DNA of 64,000 nucleotides from Thermoplasmata archaeon UBA61 (GTDB taxonomy: Archaea; Thermoplasmatota; Thermoplasmata; Lutacidiplasmatales; UBA184): contig DASW01000008.1 of the NCBI GenBank assembly GCA_002503985.1, positions 1 to 64,000 on the forward strand, given 5' to 3'. Below are positions 16,928-25,539 of the stretch, piece by piece. The notes beneath the pieces were generated by a model. The model was not told the DNA's origin, made no database searches, and worked only from the letters and a program-made list of their open reading frames with translations. How positions within the stretch are numbered: position 1 is the first letter of the stretch; every line of letters starts with the position of its first letter. The position numbers and the translations under genes are program-made.

Positions 16928-17920
16928 TCAGGTAGAAGGACGTCGAGCGAGAGCGGTGCTCAGATCTCCTGGGCGGACGACCCCGAGCGGAGTGACGAAC
17001 GCCGTTACGAACTTTGCTGGCGTCACGTCGAACGCCGGGTTCCGCGCGTGGCTCCCGCGGGGCGCGATCCTCCTTCCTGCCAGCTCGAGGACCTCCTCCT
17101 CCCCTCGTTCCTCGACGGGGATCGCCCTCCCGTCCGGGCGTCCGATGTCGAACGTGCTCCACGGGGCGGCAACGTAGAACGGGACCTCGTTCTCCCGAGC
17201 GACGACCGCCTTCTCGTAAGTGCCGATCTTGTTCGCGAAGTCCCCGTTCCGAGCGATGCGGTCGGCGCCGACGATCACGGCATCGACCTGGCCCGCCTGC
17301 ATGAACGCTCCGGCGGCGTTGTCGGCGATCACGGCGTGCGGAATCCTCTCGCGTGCGAGCTCCCACGCGGTGAGCCGGGCGCCCTGGAGAAGCGGCCGCG
17401 TCTCGTCCACCCAGACGAACAGGTCGGCGCCCCGGGCCCGTGCGACCCGGATCGGAGCGAGGGCCGTTCCCCACTCCACGGTCGCGAGCGCCCCGGCGTT
17501 GCAGTGGGTCAGTACCCGATGGGCCCGCCGGAGGAGGGGAGCGCCCGCGATGCCGATGCGGTGGCACTCATCGACGATCTCCGCCCGGTACCGGTCGGCC
17601 GCGGCCCGAGGGTCTTCGCCCGCGACCCAGGCGGTCCGGACGGCTTCGACGCCGACCGCGAGGTCGACAGCAGTGGGGCGAGTGGCCCGAAGTAGCTTGG
17701 CCGCGCGGGCGGGTGAGTAGGACCCCTCGCGGTGGGCGAGGGCCATGCCGTACGCCGCGGCGACCCCGATCGCGGGGGCGCCACGAACCACCATCGTGCG
17801 GATCGCGTCGGCCACCTCCCGGACCCGGGTGAGACGGCGGACGACCGTCCGTGCCGGAAGTTCCCGCTGGTCGATGAGGTGGAGGGTCCGGCCGCGAAAC
17901 CAGAGCGCACGAACCGGCAT
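16928..17920 (-). CDS. mtnA: S-methyl-5-thioribose-1-phosphate isomerase
   Basis: Converts methylthioribose 1-phosphate to methylthioribulose 1-phosphate in methionine salvage. The 330-residue protein has the family signatures RGAPAIGVAAAYG (46-58), LTHCNAGALAT with catalytic Cys140, VDETRPLLQGARLT, and GADRIARNGDFANKIGTY with catalytic Asp220, ending with the NPAFDVTP motif. These set it apart from the related archaeal ribose-1,5-bisphosphate isomerase and eIF2B subunits. It is the last gene of the gcvPA-gcvPB-pepQ-pfk-mtnA run and starts 9 nt after pfk. Confidence 0.93.
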   Translation of the reverse strand: MPVRALWFRGRTLHLIDQRELPARTVVRRLTRVREVADAIRTMVVRGAPAIGVAAAYGMALAHREGSYSPARAAKLLRATRPTAVDLAVGVEAVRTAWVAGEDPRAAADRYRAEIVDECHRIGIAGAPLLRRAHRVLTHCNAGALATVEWGTALAPIRVARARGADLFVWVDETRPLLQGARLTAWELARERIPHAVIADNAAGAFMQAGQVDAVIVGADRIARNGDFANKIGTYEKAVVARENEVPFYVAAPWSTFDIGRPDGRAIPVEERGEEEVLELAGRRIAPRGSHARNPAFDVTPAKFVTAFVTPLGVVRPGDLSTALARRPST

Positions 17921-17929
17921 GGCCCGCCC

Positions 17930-18952
17930 CTAGGCGTCGAACGTGTGGAGGAGGTCGAGCCAGTCCGGCGTCACCGTCTTCGGCTTTCCGAGGGCTTCCT
18001 CGAGGGGGATCCCCGTCACGGTCGCACCCCGCAGGACCGCGACCTCACCGAACCGACCGGCGATCGCCAGGTCGACCGCATAGGCACCGAGGCGCGTCGC
18101 GAGGATGCGGTCGAAGAGCACCGCGGGCCCACCCCGCTGGATGTGCCCGATCTGAGCGCTTCGGGTCTCCACGCCCGTCCCTTCCTGGATCCGGCGCGCG
18201 AGCTCGGACCCGACCTCTCGCTCCCGAAGGAGCTCGTGGCCGAACTCGTCCTTCGCACCGGCCGAGCCTCGGCGAGGGCCGAGGTCGATCCCTTCGCTCA
18301 CCACGACGAGCGCACACCCACGGGCCCGAACGGCGGCGCGGACGTGCTCGAAGAGCGCCGCCTCGTCGTACTTCTCTTCGGGGACCAACGTCGCGTCCGC
18401 CCCGCCCGCCAGCCCGGTCGCGAGCGCGACCCAACCGGCGTGCCGGCCCATGACCTCGAGGACGATCGCGCGGTGGTGGCTACCGGCGGTGTCCCGGAGA
18501 CGCTCGAGGGCGTCCACGGCGACCGCGGTCGCGGAATGGAACCCGAAGGTCCAGTCGGTGCCGCCGACGTCGTTGTCCATCGTCTTGGGTACGCCGACCA
18601 CGTGGCCTCCGCGTCGGTGAAGTTCGCGTGCGGCCGAGAGCGTGTCGTCCCCGCCGATCACGACCAGCGCATCGAGGTGGTGATGGGCCAACGTCTCGAG
18701 GACCTTCGTCGCGTCGGCCTCCTTGGCGAACGGGTTCGTCCGCGAGCTGCCGAGGATCGTCCCTCCCTTTCCGAGAAGGTCGGCCACGTCCGCGACCGCG
18801 AGCGGGCGGCTCAGGTCGTCCCGAACGCCTTTCCAGCCGTCGAGAAAGCCGACCGTCTCATGGCCGAACTTGGCCGCCCGACATACGACGGCGCGGATCG
18901 CGGGGTTCAGGCCCGGGCAGTCTCCGCCGCCCGTGAGGACTCCGAACTTCAC
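17930..18952 (-). CDS. pfk: 6-phosphofructokinase, PPi-type active-site residues
   Basis: Phosphorylates fructose 6-phosphate in glycolysis (reversible if PPi-dependent). The N-terminal TGGGDCPGLNPAIR is typical of the PfkA family. Two diagnostic positions match pyrophosphate-dependent enzymes: Asp103 in GGDDT (Gly in ATP enzymes) and Lys123 in PKTMDND. The 340-residue length fits the short PfkA/PFP group, not the ADP-dependent sugar kinases common in archaea. The GTG start at 18952 overlaps the pepQ stop as GTGA and gives the standard N-terminus; longer upstream readings run antiparallel through pepQ and are rejected. mtnA follows 9 nt later. Confidence 0.9.
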   Translation of the reverse strand: MKFGVLTGGGDCPGLNPAIRAVVCRAAKFGHETVGFLDGWKGVRDDLSRPLAVADVADLLGKGGTILGSSRTNPFAKEADATKVLETLAHHHLDALVVIGGDDTLSAARELHRRGGHVVGVPKTMDNDVGGTDWTFGFHSATAVAVDALERLRDTAGSHHRAIVLEVMGRHAGWVALATGLAGGADATLVPEEKYDEAALFEHVRAAVRARGCALVVVSEGIDLGPRRGSAGAKDEFGHELLREREVGSELARRIQEGTGVETRSAQIGHIQRGGPAVLFDRILATRLGAYAVDLAIAGRFGEVAVLRGATVTGIPLEEALGKPKTVTPDWLDLLHTFDA

Positions 18953-20055
18953 GCCGGGACCTCGAGGTACGAGCGGGGGGCCGTGGTGAGGAACTCGTAG
19001 CCGTTCTTCGTGACCACGATGTCGTCCTCGATGCGGACCCCTCCCTTCCCGGGAAGGTAGATCCCCGGCTCGACCGTGAACGCCATTCCCTCCTCGACCA
19101 GTTCCTCCGTTTTCGGACCGTACCCCCAGCCGTCGTGGACCGCGAGCCCGATCGAGTGGCCGACCCCGTGCGTGAGCCGGCCTTTCCAACGCGACGCGTT
19201 GATGACGGCCTCGGCCGCGAGGTGCACGTCCCGAGCCGGGACCCCCGGTCGGATCGCGGCCAGCGCCGCGCTCTGGGCGGCCTCGACCGTCTCGTGGACC
19301 GCCTTCATCTCGTCGTCGCGCGGGCCGAAGTGGAACGACCGCGTGATGTCGCTCACGTAGCGCCGGTGGATCGCACCGAAGTCGCAGACGATCGATTGAC
19401 CGGGCTTGAGCCGGTAGTCCCCGGGTTGGTAGTGAGGCTCGGCGCCGTGGGGCCCGAACGCCACGATTGTGGCGAACGACCGGCCGCTCGCGCCGTGCAG
19501 GTTCATTCGGTATTCCATCTGGGCGGAGAGCTCGAGCTCGGTGATGCCGGTCTTGAGGAGCGACGGGATCTCGCGTCCGACCTCGGAGCCGATCTGGGCC
19601 GCCTTGCGGAGCCGTTCGATCTCGCCCGGTTCCTTCGTCACCCGAGCGTTGCGGATGCCGACCGACGCGTCGACCCAACGGGTCTCGGGGAGGAGCTTCT
19701 CGAGCCGAACGTACCAGTCGTGCGTGAGCTCCTTGAAGTTCAGGCCGACCGACCCGACGCCCTGGAGCTTTTTCTTGAGGACCGGGTCGGACTCGTCCCG
19801 GTTCACGACCTCCACGTGCGAGTGCGGGTCCGCCTTCGCGGCCTCGAACGCGGTCTCCGCCTCGAGAGGGGAGCTGATGACGTCCAGCTCCCCGTCGGGG
19901 TGCGCGATCGCGACCGAGCCCTCGAAGAGCCCGGCGGGCACGTCGAACAGATAGAAGAACGACTGGTCCAAGTGCGGGTCGACGGAATTCGCGAGGAGGA
20001 GAGCGTCCGGCTTGGGGTCGAGGCGAGCGAATACCTTCTGGACTCGGGCCTTCAT
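18949..20055 (-). CDS. pepQ: Xaa-Pro dipeptidase/aminopeptidase (M24B family)
   Basis: A dinuclear-metal peptidase that cleaves the bond before proline in peptides. The 368-residue protein has an N-terminal creatinase-like domain (about 1-135) and a C-terminal pita-bread domain. The five expected metal ligands are visible: Asp225, Asp236, His300 (GHSIGLAVHD), Glu329 (EPGIY) and Glu343 (RIEDD). It starts 15 nt after gcvPB, and its stop overlaps the pfk start, so it belongs to the same operon. Whether it acts as a dipeptidase or an aminopeptidase cannot be told. Confidence 0.93.
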   Translation of the reverse strand: MKARVQKVFARLDPKPDALLLANSVDPHLDQSFFYLFDVPAGLFEGSVAIAHPDGELDVISSPLEAETAFEAAKADPHSHVEVVNRDESDPVLKKKLQGVGSVGLNFKELTHDWYVRLEKLLPETRWVDASVGIRNARVTKEPGEIERLRKAAQIGSEVGREIPSLLKTGITELELSAQMEYRMNLHGASGRSFATIVAFGPHGAEPHYQPGDYRLKPGQSIVCDFGAIHRRYVSDITRSFHFGPRDDEMKAVHETVEAAQSAALAAIRPGVPARDVHLAAEAVINASRWKGRLTHGVGHSIGLAVHDGWGYGPKTEELVEEGMAFTVEPGIYLPGKGGVRIEDDIVVTKNGYEFLTTAPRSYLEVPA

Positions 20056-20070
20056 GGCCCGCCCTAGCCG

Positions 20071-21537
20071 CTAGGGGGTTTCAGCTTTTGCGCTGGCGGC
20101 ACGCAGGTCCTTCCACGAGAGGAGCGGCTCGCGGGCGGCGCGGACCTCGTCGACCCGGGTCACCGCGAGCGACCGGGGCGCGGCATGCAGGTTCTCCGCG
20201 GTGTCCGAGATCGCGCGTTCGAACGCCGCGATGTATCCGTCCAGCTCCCGCTTGCTCTCGGTCTCGGGCAGCTCGATCATGAGCGACTCGTCGACAAGGG
20301 CGGGGAAGTAGACCGTCGGCGCGTGGACCCCTTCGTCCAGGAGGCGCTTCGCGAGGTCGAGCGTGCGGACGCCTCGTTCCTTGAGCGGGGTTCCCGAAAG
20401 GACGAACTCGTGCTTGACGAGAGAACGGAACGGGCGGGGAAGGTACTTCCCGAGACGGGAGGCGGCGTAGTTCGAGTTGAGGACCGCGCGACGCGAGATG
20501 TGCTTCAACCCTTCCTCGCCGTGCGAGAGGATGAACGCGTACGCTCGGAGGTCGAGCCCGAAGTTCCCGTAGGCCGCCTTGATCTTCCCGATCGATTTGG
20601 GACGGTCGTAATCGAACCGGAACTTCCGTCCCTCCTTGACGACCCGGGGGACCGGAAGGTACGGGCCGAGCTTCTCCCCCGCCGCGAGCACGCCCGCGCC
20701 CGGTCCGCCGCCACCGTGGGGCGTTCCGAAGGTCTTGTGGAGGTTGAGGTGGGCGACGTCGAACCCCATCCTACCCGGGTGGGTCACGCCGAGAATGGCG
20801 TTCAGGTTCGCCCCGTCGTAGTACAGGATGGCGCCGACGCTGTGGACCGCCTCGGCGATCTCGAGGATCTCGCTCTCGAATAGCCCGGCCGTGTTCGGGT
20901 TCGTCAGCATGAAGGCCGCCGTCTTCTTCGAGACGGCGCGGCGGAGCTCGGCGACGTCGACACTGCCGTCCTTGTCCCGGATCTCCCGGGTCGTGAACCC
21001 CGCCATGCTCGCCGAGGCCGGGTTCGTGCCGTGGGCGGTGTCGGGAAGGAGGACCTCGGTCCGTTCGGCGAGCTCCCCTTGGTCGCGGAAGTACGCGCGG
21101 ACCATCAGCATCGCTGCGTACTCCCCGTGCGCCCCCGCGGCCGGCTGCAACGAGATCTCGGGAAGACCGGTGATGCGGGAGAGGACCCGTTCGAGCCGCC
21201 AGAGGAGCTCGAGGGAACCCTGCACGGTGGCTTCGGGTTGGTACGGGTGGACCTCAGCGGCTCCCTTGCGACGGGCGAGCAGCTCCGAGACCTTGGGGTT
21301 GTACTTCATCGTGCACGACCCGAGCGGATAGGTGGCCGTGTCGATCCCGAAGTTCATCTGGGATAGTCGGGTGTAGTGGCGGACGACCTCGAGCTCCGAG
21401 AGCTCGGGCCATCGGACCGCCTCCTTGCGGCGGAGCTTCTCGGGGATCCCGGAGATCTCGGGCGGAGCCTCCGCGGTCCGCGGGGGCGCCAGGTCCCATA
21501 CCGCCGGCTCGTCCCAGCGGGCCTGGCGGAACGTCAT
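20071..21537 (-). CDS. gcvPB: Glycine dehydrogenase (decarboxylating) subunit 2
   Basis: The PLP-binding half of the split P-protein of the glycine cleavage system, which decarboxylates glycine and loads the aminomethyl group on lipoyl GcvH. The PLP lysine is Lys268 in LNLHKTFGTPHGGGGPG; upstream the DTAHGTNPASASMAGF and TNPNTAGLFE segments are typical. Length is 488 residues. The ATG overlaps the gcvPA stop by 4 nt, implying translational coupling and equimolar subunits. No gcvT or gcvH is present in the window. Confidence 0.96.
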   Translation of the reverse strand: MTFRQARWDEPAVWDLAPPRTAEAPPEISGIPEKLRRKEAVRWPELSELEVVRHYTRLSQMNFGIDTATYPLGSCTMKYNPKVSELLARRKGAAEVHPYQPEATVQGSLELLWRLERVLSRITGLPEISLQPAAGAHGEYAAMLMVRAYFRDQGELAERTEVLLPDTAHGTNPASASMAGFTTREIRDKDGSVDVAELRRAVSKKTAAFMLTNPNTAGLFESEILEIAEAVHSVGAILYYDGANLNAILGVTHPGRMGFDVAHLNLHKTFGTPHGGGGPGAGVLAAGEKLGPYLPVPRVVKEGRKFRFDYDRPKSIGKIKAAYGNFGLDLRAYAFILSHGEEGLKHISRRAVLNSNYAASRLGKYLPRPFRSLVKHEFVLSGTPLKERGVRTLDLAKRLLDEGVHAPTVYFPALVDESLMIELPETESKRELDGYIAAFERAISDTAENLHAAPRSLAVTRVDEVRAAREPLLSWKDLRAASAKAETP

Positions 21538-22916
21538 GCGGTCCTCCCGACCGCGCCGATCGCGGCCTGGGCGGCCCGCAGGTACTTCTGGATGTCCTTC
21601 TCGCTGGTGCTTTCGGGGATCCCGACCAGGACCCGTTCGGCGTCGGAGGCAGCCCCCGGTCTCAGGTCCTTCAGCGAATGTCCGCCGAGCACCTTGCGGC
21701 GGCGCAGACGGTCGAGGAACTCGTCGGCCGTGCCGCGGCGGAGCTCGACCGTGAACTCGCCGAGGTACGGGGCATCGAAGCGCGGGGCCTGGAGGCCTTC
21801 GATGCTCCCGAGACCGCTCGCGAGGGTCCGGGCCTTCTCGGCAAGCGAGGCCTGGAGCCGGGCGAGGCCTCGGGGTCCGACGACGCTCGCGTACACGACG
21901 AACGCGAGGGCCATCAGCGACTCGTTCGTGCAGATGTTCGAGGTGGCCTTCGAGCGCCGGATGTGCTGTTCGCGGGTGACGAGGGTGAGCGCGAACGCGC
22001 GACGTCCCTCGGTGTCGAGGGTCGCGCCGACGATCCTACCGGGGGCGGCGCGCACGTGTTCCTTGCGGCAGGCGAACAACCCGAGAAGGGGGCCCCCGAA
22101 GGAAGGCGCGATGCCGAATCCCTGCCCCTCCCCGACGACCACGTCGGCCCCGTAGTTCCCCGGGGCCTCGAGCACGGAGAGCGAGAGCGGGTCCGCCGCG
22201 ACCACGAGCGGGACGTCGCCGAGAATCCCCTTGAGCTCCGGGACGCCCTCGTCCACGAGGCCGAAACCGTTCGGCACGTCGGCGAGGACCCCGAACACGT
22301 CCTTCTTCGCGACCGCGGCCCGTACGAACTCGAGGTCGAGCCGGCCGGTGCGGTCGTCGTACGGGATCCCTTCGACCCGGAGGCCCGGTCCGCTCGCGTA
22401 GTTCTCGAGGACGCTGCGCTCCTCCCACGGGAGGCTGGCCGGGACCAGGAAGCGAACCCCCTCGTGGAGCCTCCGACAGAAGAGGAGGGCTTCCCCCGCG
22501 GCGGTCGCCCCGTCGTACAGGGACGCGTTCGCCACATCGAGCCCGGTCATCTCGACCCAAAGGCTCTGGAACTCGAAGAGCGTGCGCAGCATCCCCTGGC
22601 TGGCTTCCGCCTGGTACGGGGTGTAGGCGCTGTAGAACTCGCTGCGGGAGACGATGGCGTCCACCGCGGCCGGAGAATAGCGGCAGGCAATCCGTCCGCC
22701 GAGGAAGCTCGAGAACTTGGACAACGGTCGGTTCCGCTCGAGGAGTCGGTCGACCTCCGCGACGACCTCGGGCTCGTCCCGGGCGGGACCCACGCCCATG
22801 CGGCCGATGCGCGCCCGCTTCGGCACGTCCGTGAACAGCTCGTCCGTCGAACGGATCCCCAACGCTTCGAGAAGCGACGCCTCTTCACCCGACTCGTCCG
22901 GAATCCAACGCGACAC
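21534..22916 (-). CDS. gcvPA: Glycine dehydrogenase (decarboxylating) subunit 1
   Basis: The non-PLP half of the two-subunit archaeal/bacterial P-protein; it pairs with GcvPB to form the active heterotetramer. The 460-residue sequence contains the family segments FLGGRIACRYSPAAVDAI, SEFYSAYTPYQAEASQG and SNICTNESLMALAF. Start GTG at 22916 is preceded by GGTGA and by a TATA-like element at 22951-22958. It is the first gene of a five-gene minus-strand run (gcvPA, gcvPB, pepQ, pfk, mtnA) with gaps of at most 15 nt. Confidence 0.95.
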   Translation of the reverse strand: MSRWIPDESGEEASLLEALGIRSTDELFTDVPKRARIGRMGVGPARDEPEVVAEVDRLLERNRPLSKFSSFLGGRIACRYSPAAVDAIVSRSEFYSAYTPYQAEASQGMLRTLFEFQSLWVEMTGLDVANASLYDGATAAGEALLFCRRLHEGVRFLVPASLPWEERSVLENYASGPGLRVEGIPYDDRTGRLDLEFVRAAVAKKDVFGVLADVPNGFGLVDEGVPELKGILGDVPLVVAADPLSLSVLEAPGNYGADVVVGEGQGFGIAPSFGGPLLGLFACRKEHVRAAPGRIVGATLDTEGRRAFALTLVTREQHIRRSKATSNICTNESLMALAFVVYASVVGPRGLARLQASLAEKARTLASGLGSIEGLQAPRFDAPYLGEFTVELRRGTADEFLDRLRRRKVLGGHSLKDLRPGAASDAERVLVGIPESTSEKDIQKYLRAAQAAIGAVGRTA

Positions 22917-22950
22917 CGAGGCTCACCGGAAACTACGGAGCGGCAGTGGC

Positions 22951-22958
22951 CATAAATC
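22951..22958 (-). promoter_or_regulatory. TATA-like box of the gcvPA operon
   Basis: On the minus strand this reads GATTTATG in otherwise GC-rich sequence, 42 nt upstream of the GTG start, which leaves a leader of about 12 nt holding the GGTGA site. Confidence 0.5.
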
Positions 22959-23061
22959 GTTCTCGTTGTGCCGGACGAACGAAGGCGCGGACCGGGGGCA
23001 ACCCCGGGAAGTCCGGACCAGGGCAAAGGTATTCGGGAGCGTCGGTTGCGTTCGGGGGTCC

Positions 23062-24162
23062 ATGACGCAGGTCCGAGGTCGACGGGGGAGCGGTCGGCGC
23101 CCCCCAGTAACGCCCCCGCCCTCCGTCGCGATCCTCGATATCGCGTTCCACCGGGCGTCCCTCGCCACGCCCCGGGGCGAGAACAAAGCCTCCCGCGACC
23201 GCCTCCGGGCAGAGCTCAAGATCGTGCGAAGCTCGGCGACCGTCGCCCGACACTTGCGCCTCGAGACCCGACGCTTCGTGCGGACCCCCCCCACGCCGTT
23301 CGAAGCGACGCTGCTCGCCCAAACGTTCGGGTCCGGCAGCCTCGAGCGCGCCCTCACCCGCGTGCGACGCGCCGAGGAACGGATCCGCGGCCTGGCTCAG
23401 GCGGCGGAGCGGTCCACTAAGCACGCTTCCGGCTCGGAGGAGCTGGGCGACCAGATCCGGGCGTTCTACGGCCGCCTTTCGAGCTTCGTCCGCGAGATCG
23501 ACCCGGACCTCGAGCGCCTGCGACAGATGGACCGGTTCCTGGACGAGCGGCCCCACCTCGACCCCGCGGCCCCGACCCTCGTCGTCGCGGGATTCCCGAA
23601 CGTGGGGAAGTCCTCGCTCGTCGCGCGCCTTTCCTCAGCGCACCCGAAGGTCGCGGACTACCCGTTCACGACGCTCTCGATCGCGGTCGGCCACGCCGAC
23701 CTCGGGTTCGACCGGCTCCAGGTGCTCGACACCCCGGGAGTGCTGGGGCGAAAGGGGCGCTCGAACCCCGCAGAGGTAGAGGCCCGCAGCGCTGTCGGAG
23801 GTGTCGCCACCGTCGTCGTGTTCGTCATCGACCCTTCGGGGAAGTGCGGCTACCCTGTCGAAGAACAGGAACAGCTGCTGAGCCGATGGAAGGAGGAGTT
23901 CCCCCACCTTCCGATCATTCCGGTCGAGACCAAGTGCGACCTCGTGCGTCGATCGACCGACCGGCTTCAGGTCTCGGCCACCACCGGGGAGGGTCTCGAA
24001 ACTCTAGAGTCCCAGGTCCGGGCGCTCGTCCGTCCGCAGGGGGAGCTCCCCCCGATGCAGGAGGCCCTGGTCGAGGAGCCGATGGCCGAAGTTGATTTCG
24101 AGGAGAGCCCGGTCCGCCGACGGCCTTCCCGTCGTGAAGGCTCCCGAGACCGCTCGAACTGA
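23062..24162 (+). CDS. NOG1-like GTPase
   Basis: A GTPase of the OBG/NOG1 class, likely acting in large ribosomal subunit assembly. The 366-residue protein has an N-terminal helical domain (about 20-165) and a G domain with P-loop GFPNVGKSS (177-185), switch-II DTPGV and base-recognition TKCD. The NOG1-typical segment ADYPFTTLSIAVGH follows the P-loop. The C-terminal 40 residues are acidic then Arg-rich. The ATG at 23062 is favoured because the upstream extension to 22717 runs antisense into gcvPA. Confidence 0.9.
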   Translation: MTQVRGRRGSGRRPPVTPPPSVAILDIAFHRASLATPRGENKASRDRLRAELKIVRSSATVARHLRLETRRFVRTPPTPFEATLLAQTFGSGSLERALTRVRRAEERIRGLAQAAERSTKHASGSEELGDQIRAFYGRLSSFVREIDPDLERLRQMDRFLDERPHLDPAAPTLVVAGFPNVGKSSLVARLSSAHPKVADYPFTTLSIAVGHADLGFDRLQVLDTPGVLGRKGRSNPAEVEARSAVGGVATVVVFVIDPSGKCGYPVEEQEQLLSRWKEEFPHLPIIPVETKCDLVRRSTDRLQVSATTGEGLETLESQVRALVRPQGELPPMQEALVEEPMAEVDFEESPVRRRPSRREGSRDRSN

Positions 24163-24221
24163 CCGAAGAAACGGCGGGGTACCTGCGGAACTCCGTAGAG
24201 TCCCCCGAAGGCCGGGCCGTT

Positions 24222-25454
24222 TCAGATGCCGAAGACCTTCCCGTTCTCGGGGAGGATGACGCGGCACGTCGACTCGAGGGCCAGCCGCAGGGGGTCGCGC
24301 TGGTCGCCGTGCATGAGCACCACGGTCTCGGCGCGGGACTCCTTCGCCACCCGGACGAGTTCGGAATGACCTGCGTGGGCCGAGAAGTCGAACTGCATGA
24401 CCTCGCACGACGGGTGGATCACGGTGTCGTCGACCGTGAGGGTCCCCTGGTCGAGGAGCTGGCGACCGTTCGAGCCGTCCACTTGGAAACCGGTCAGGAG
24501 GATCGAACTGTTCGCGTCCCGGTACGTCTCGCCGATGTAGTAGAGCACCGGGCCGCCGTCCAGCATGCCGCCGGTGGTGACGATCACCTCGGCCTCGCGG
24601 AGCGCTTTCCGTCGGTCGCCGGGGTGCTCGACCACGTGGACGCCTTCGAGCGCCCGGCGGAAACGGCGACCGTCCGCGAGGTACTCCGGGGCGGCCTCAT
24701 AGATCTCGTTCACGGCGCGCGCCATCCCGTCCAGGTACGTCTCGAACCCGGCCGACGCGAGCGACATGATCACTTCCTGTGCGCGACCGACCGCGAACGC
24801 CGGCACGATCGCCTTCCCGCCCCGGTCAATCGTTTCTTTGATCTTGTCGCGGAACTTGCGCTCCGTCTCACGGCGGTCGGGGTGTTCCCGACCGGAGTAC
24901 GTCGACTCCATGACGAGCACGTCGCATTCGAGCGGCTCCGCCCCGCCCACGAGGTGCGTGGGGGTCGTCTGCAGGTCGCCCGTGAACAGTACGTCCTTCT
25001 CCCCACGGTAGAGGATCATCGAGGCACCCGGGATGTGGCCTGCGGGGGTGAACTCGACCTCGATGCCGCGATGGCGGAACATCCCATGGCGGTCGACCGC
25101 GGTGAACCGAGCGTGGAGCGAGTGGATGTCGGAGGGCGTGTAGGGCGCGAGGTACCCCTCGATCCGAGCGATCTTGAGCGCGTCCTTCGTCAGGAGGTCG
25201 GCGACCGCGATCGTGACCGGGGTCGCGATGAGCCGGGCCTTGGGGAGCCGGCTCAGGAGCGGGGTCATCCCCGAGTGGTCGAGGTGAGCGTGGGAGAGGA
25301 ACGCGAGGTCGACGTTGGTGGGGGCGGGGCGGGGGTAGGTCGGTGGGTCGGTCGGCGTGAGCCCATAGTCGAAGAGCAAGGTCCGGCCCTGGTCCCGGAC
25401 GACCAGCCCGAGGGAGCCGATCTCCGAGGCGCCGCCAAGGAATTGGAGTTCCAT
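24222..25454 (-). CDS. Beta-CASP metallo-beta-lactamase RNase (aCPSF2-like)
   Basis: A zinc-dependent ribonuclease of the archaeal CPSF family, probably in mRNA 3' processing or decay. The N-terminus has motif 2 SHAHLDHSG (His55, His57, Asp59, His60); motif 3 is seen in the AGHIPGA segment and motif 4 in FTGDLQTTP; the beta-CASP motifs include AFAVGRAQE and the C-terminal SAHAGHSEL and LMHGD. At 410 residues it lacks the N-terminal KH domains of aCPSF1, which points to aCPSF2. Its TATA-like element (25477-25484) puts the transcription start at the ATG. Confidence 0.93.
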   Translation of the reverse strand: MELQFLGGASEIGSLGLVVRDQGRTLLFDYGLTPTDPPTYPRPAPTNVDLAFLSHAHLDHSGMTPLLSRLPKARLIATPVTIAVADLLTKDALKIARIEGYLAPYTPSDIHSLHARFTAVDRHGMFRHRGIEVEFTPAGHIPGASMILYRGEKDVLFTGDLQTTPTHLVGGAEPLECDVLVMESTYSGREHPDRRETERKFRDKIKETIDRGGKAIVPAFAVGRAQEVIMSLASAGFETYLDGMARAVNEIYEAAPEYLADGRRFRRALEGVHVVEHPGDRRKALREAEVIVTTGGMLDGGPVLYYIGETYRDANSSILLTGFQVDGSNGRQLLDQGTLTVDDTVIHPSCEVMQFDFSAHAGHSELVRVAKESRAETVVLMHGDQRDPLRLALESTCRVILPENGKVFGI

Positions 25455-25476
25455 CGGCGGGCCGAGCGGTTTGCCC

Positions 25477-25484
25477 TCTTAACG
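25477..25484 (-). promoter_or_regulatory. TATA-like box of the beta-CASP RNase gene
   Basis: On the minus strand this reads CGTTAAGA, 30 nt upstream of the ATG at 25454. It is arranged back-to-back with the promoter at 25513-25520. Confidence 0.55.
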
Positions 25485-25512
25485 TACGGTGGGCAACCCG
25501 GCAGGGAAGCCA

Positions 25513-25520
25513 CTTTAACA
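25513..25520 (+). promoter_or_regulatory. TATA-like box of the IMPase-NADK-JAMM operon
   Basis: CTTTAACA starts 27 nt before the GTG at 25540, predicting a leaderless transcript for the three overlapping genes downstream. Confidence 0.55.
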
Positions 25521-25539
25521 GCTCCCCCGTGCGGGAGAC

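Noticed and set aside
17930..19678. Phosphofructokinase read with a 240-residue N-terminal extension
   Set aside because: The extension is antiparallel overlap with pepQ; the GTG at 18952 gives the normal PFK N-terminus.
21678..22955. 425-codon plus-strand frame
   Set aside because: It is antisense to gcvPA and has no recognisable motif.
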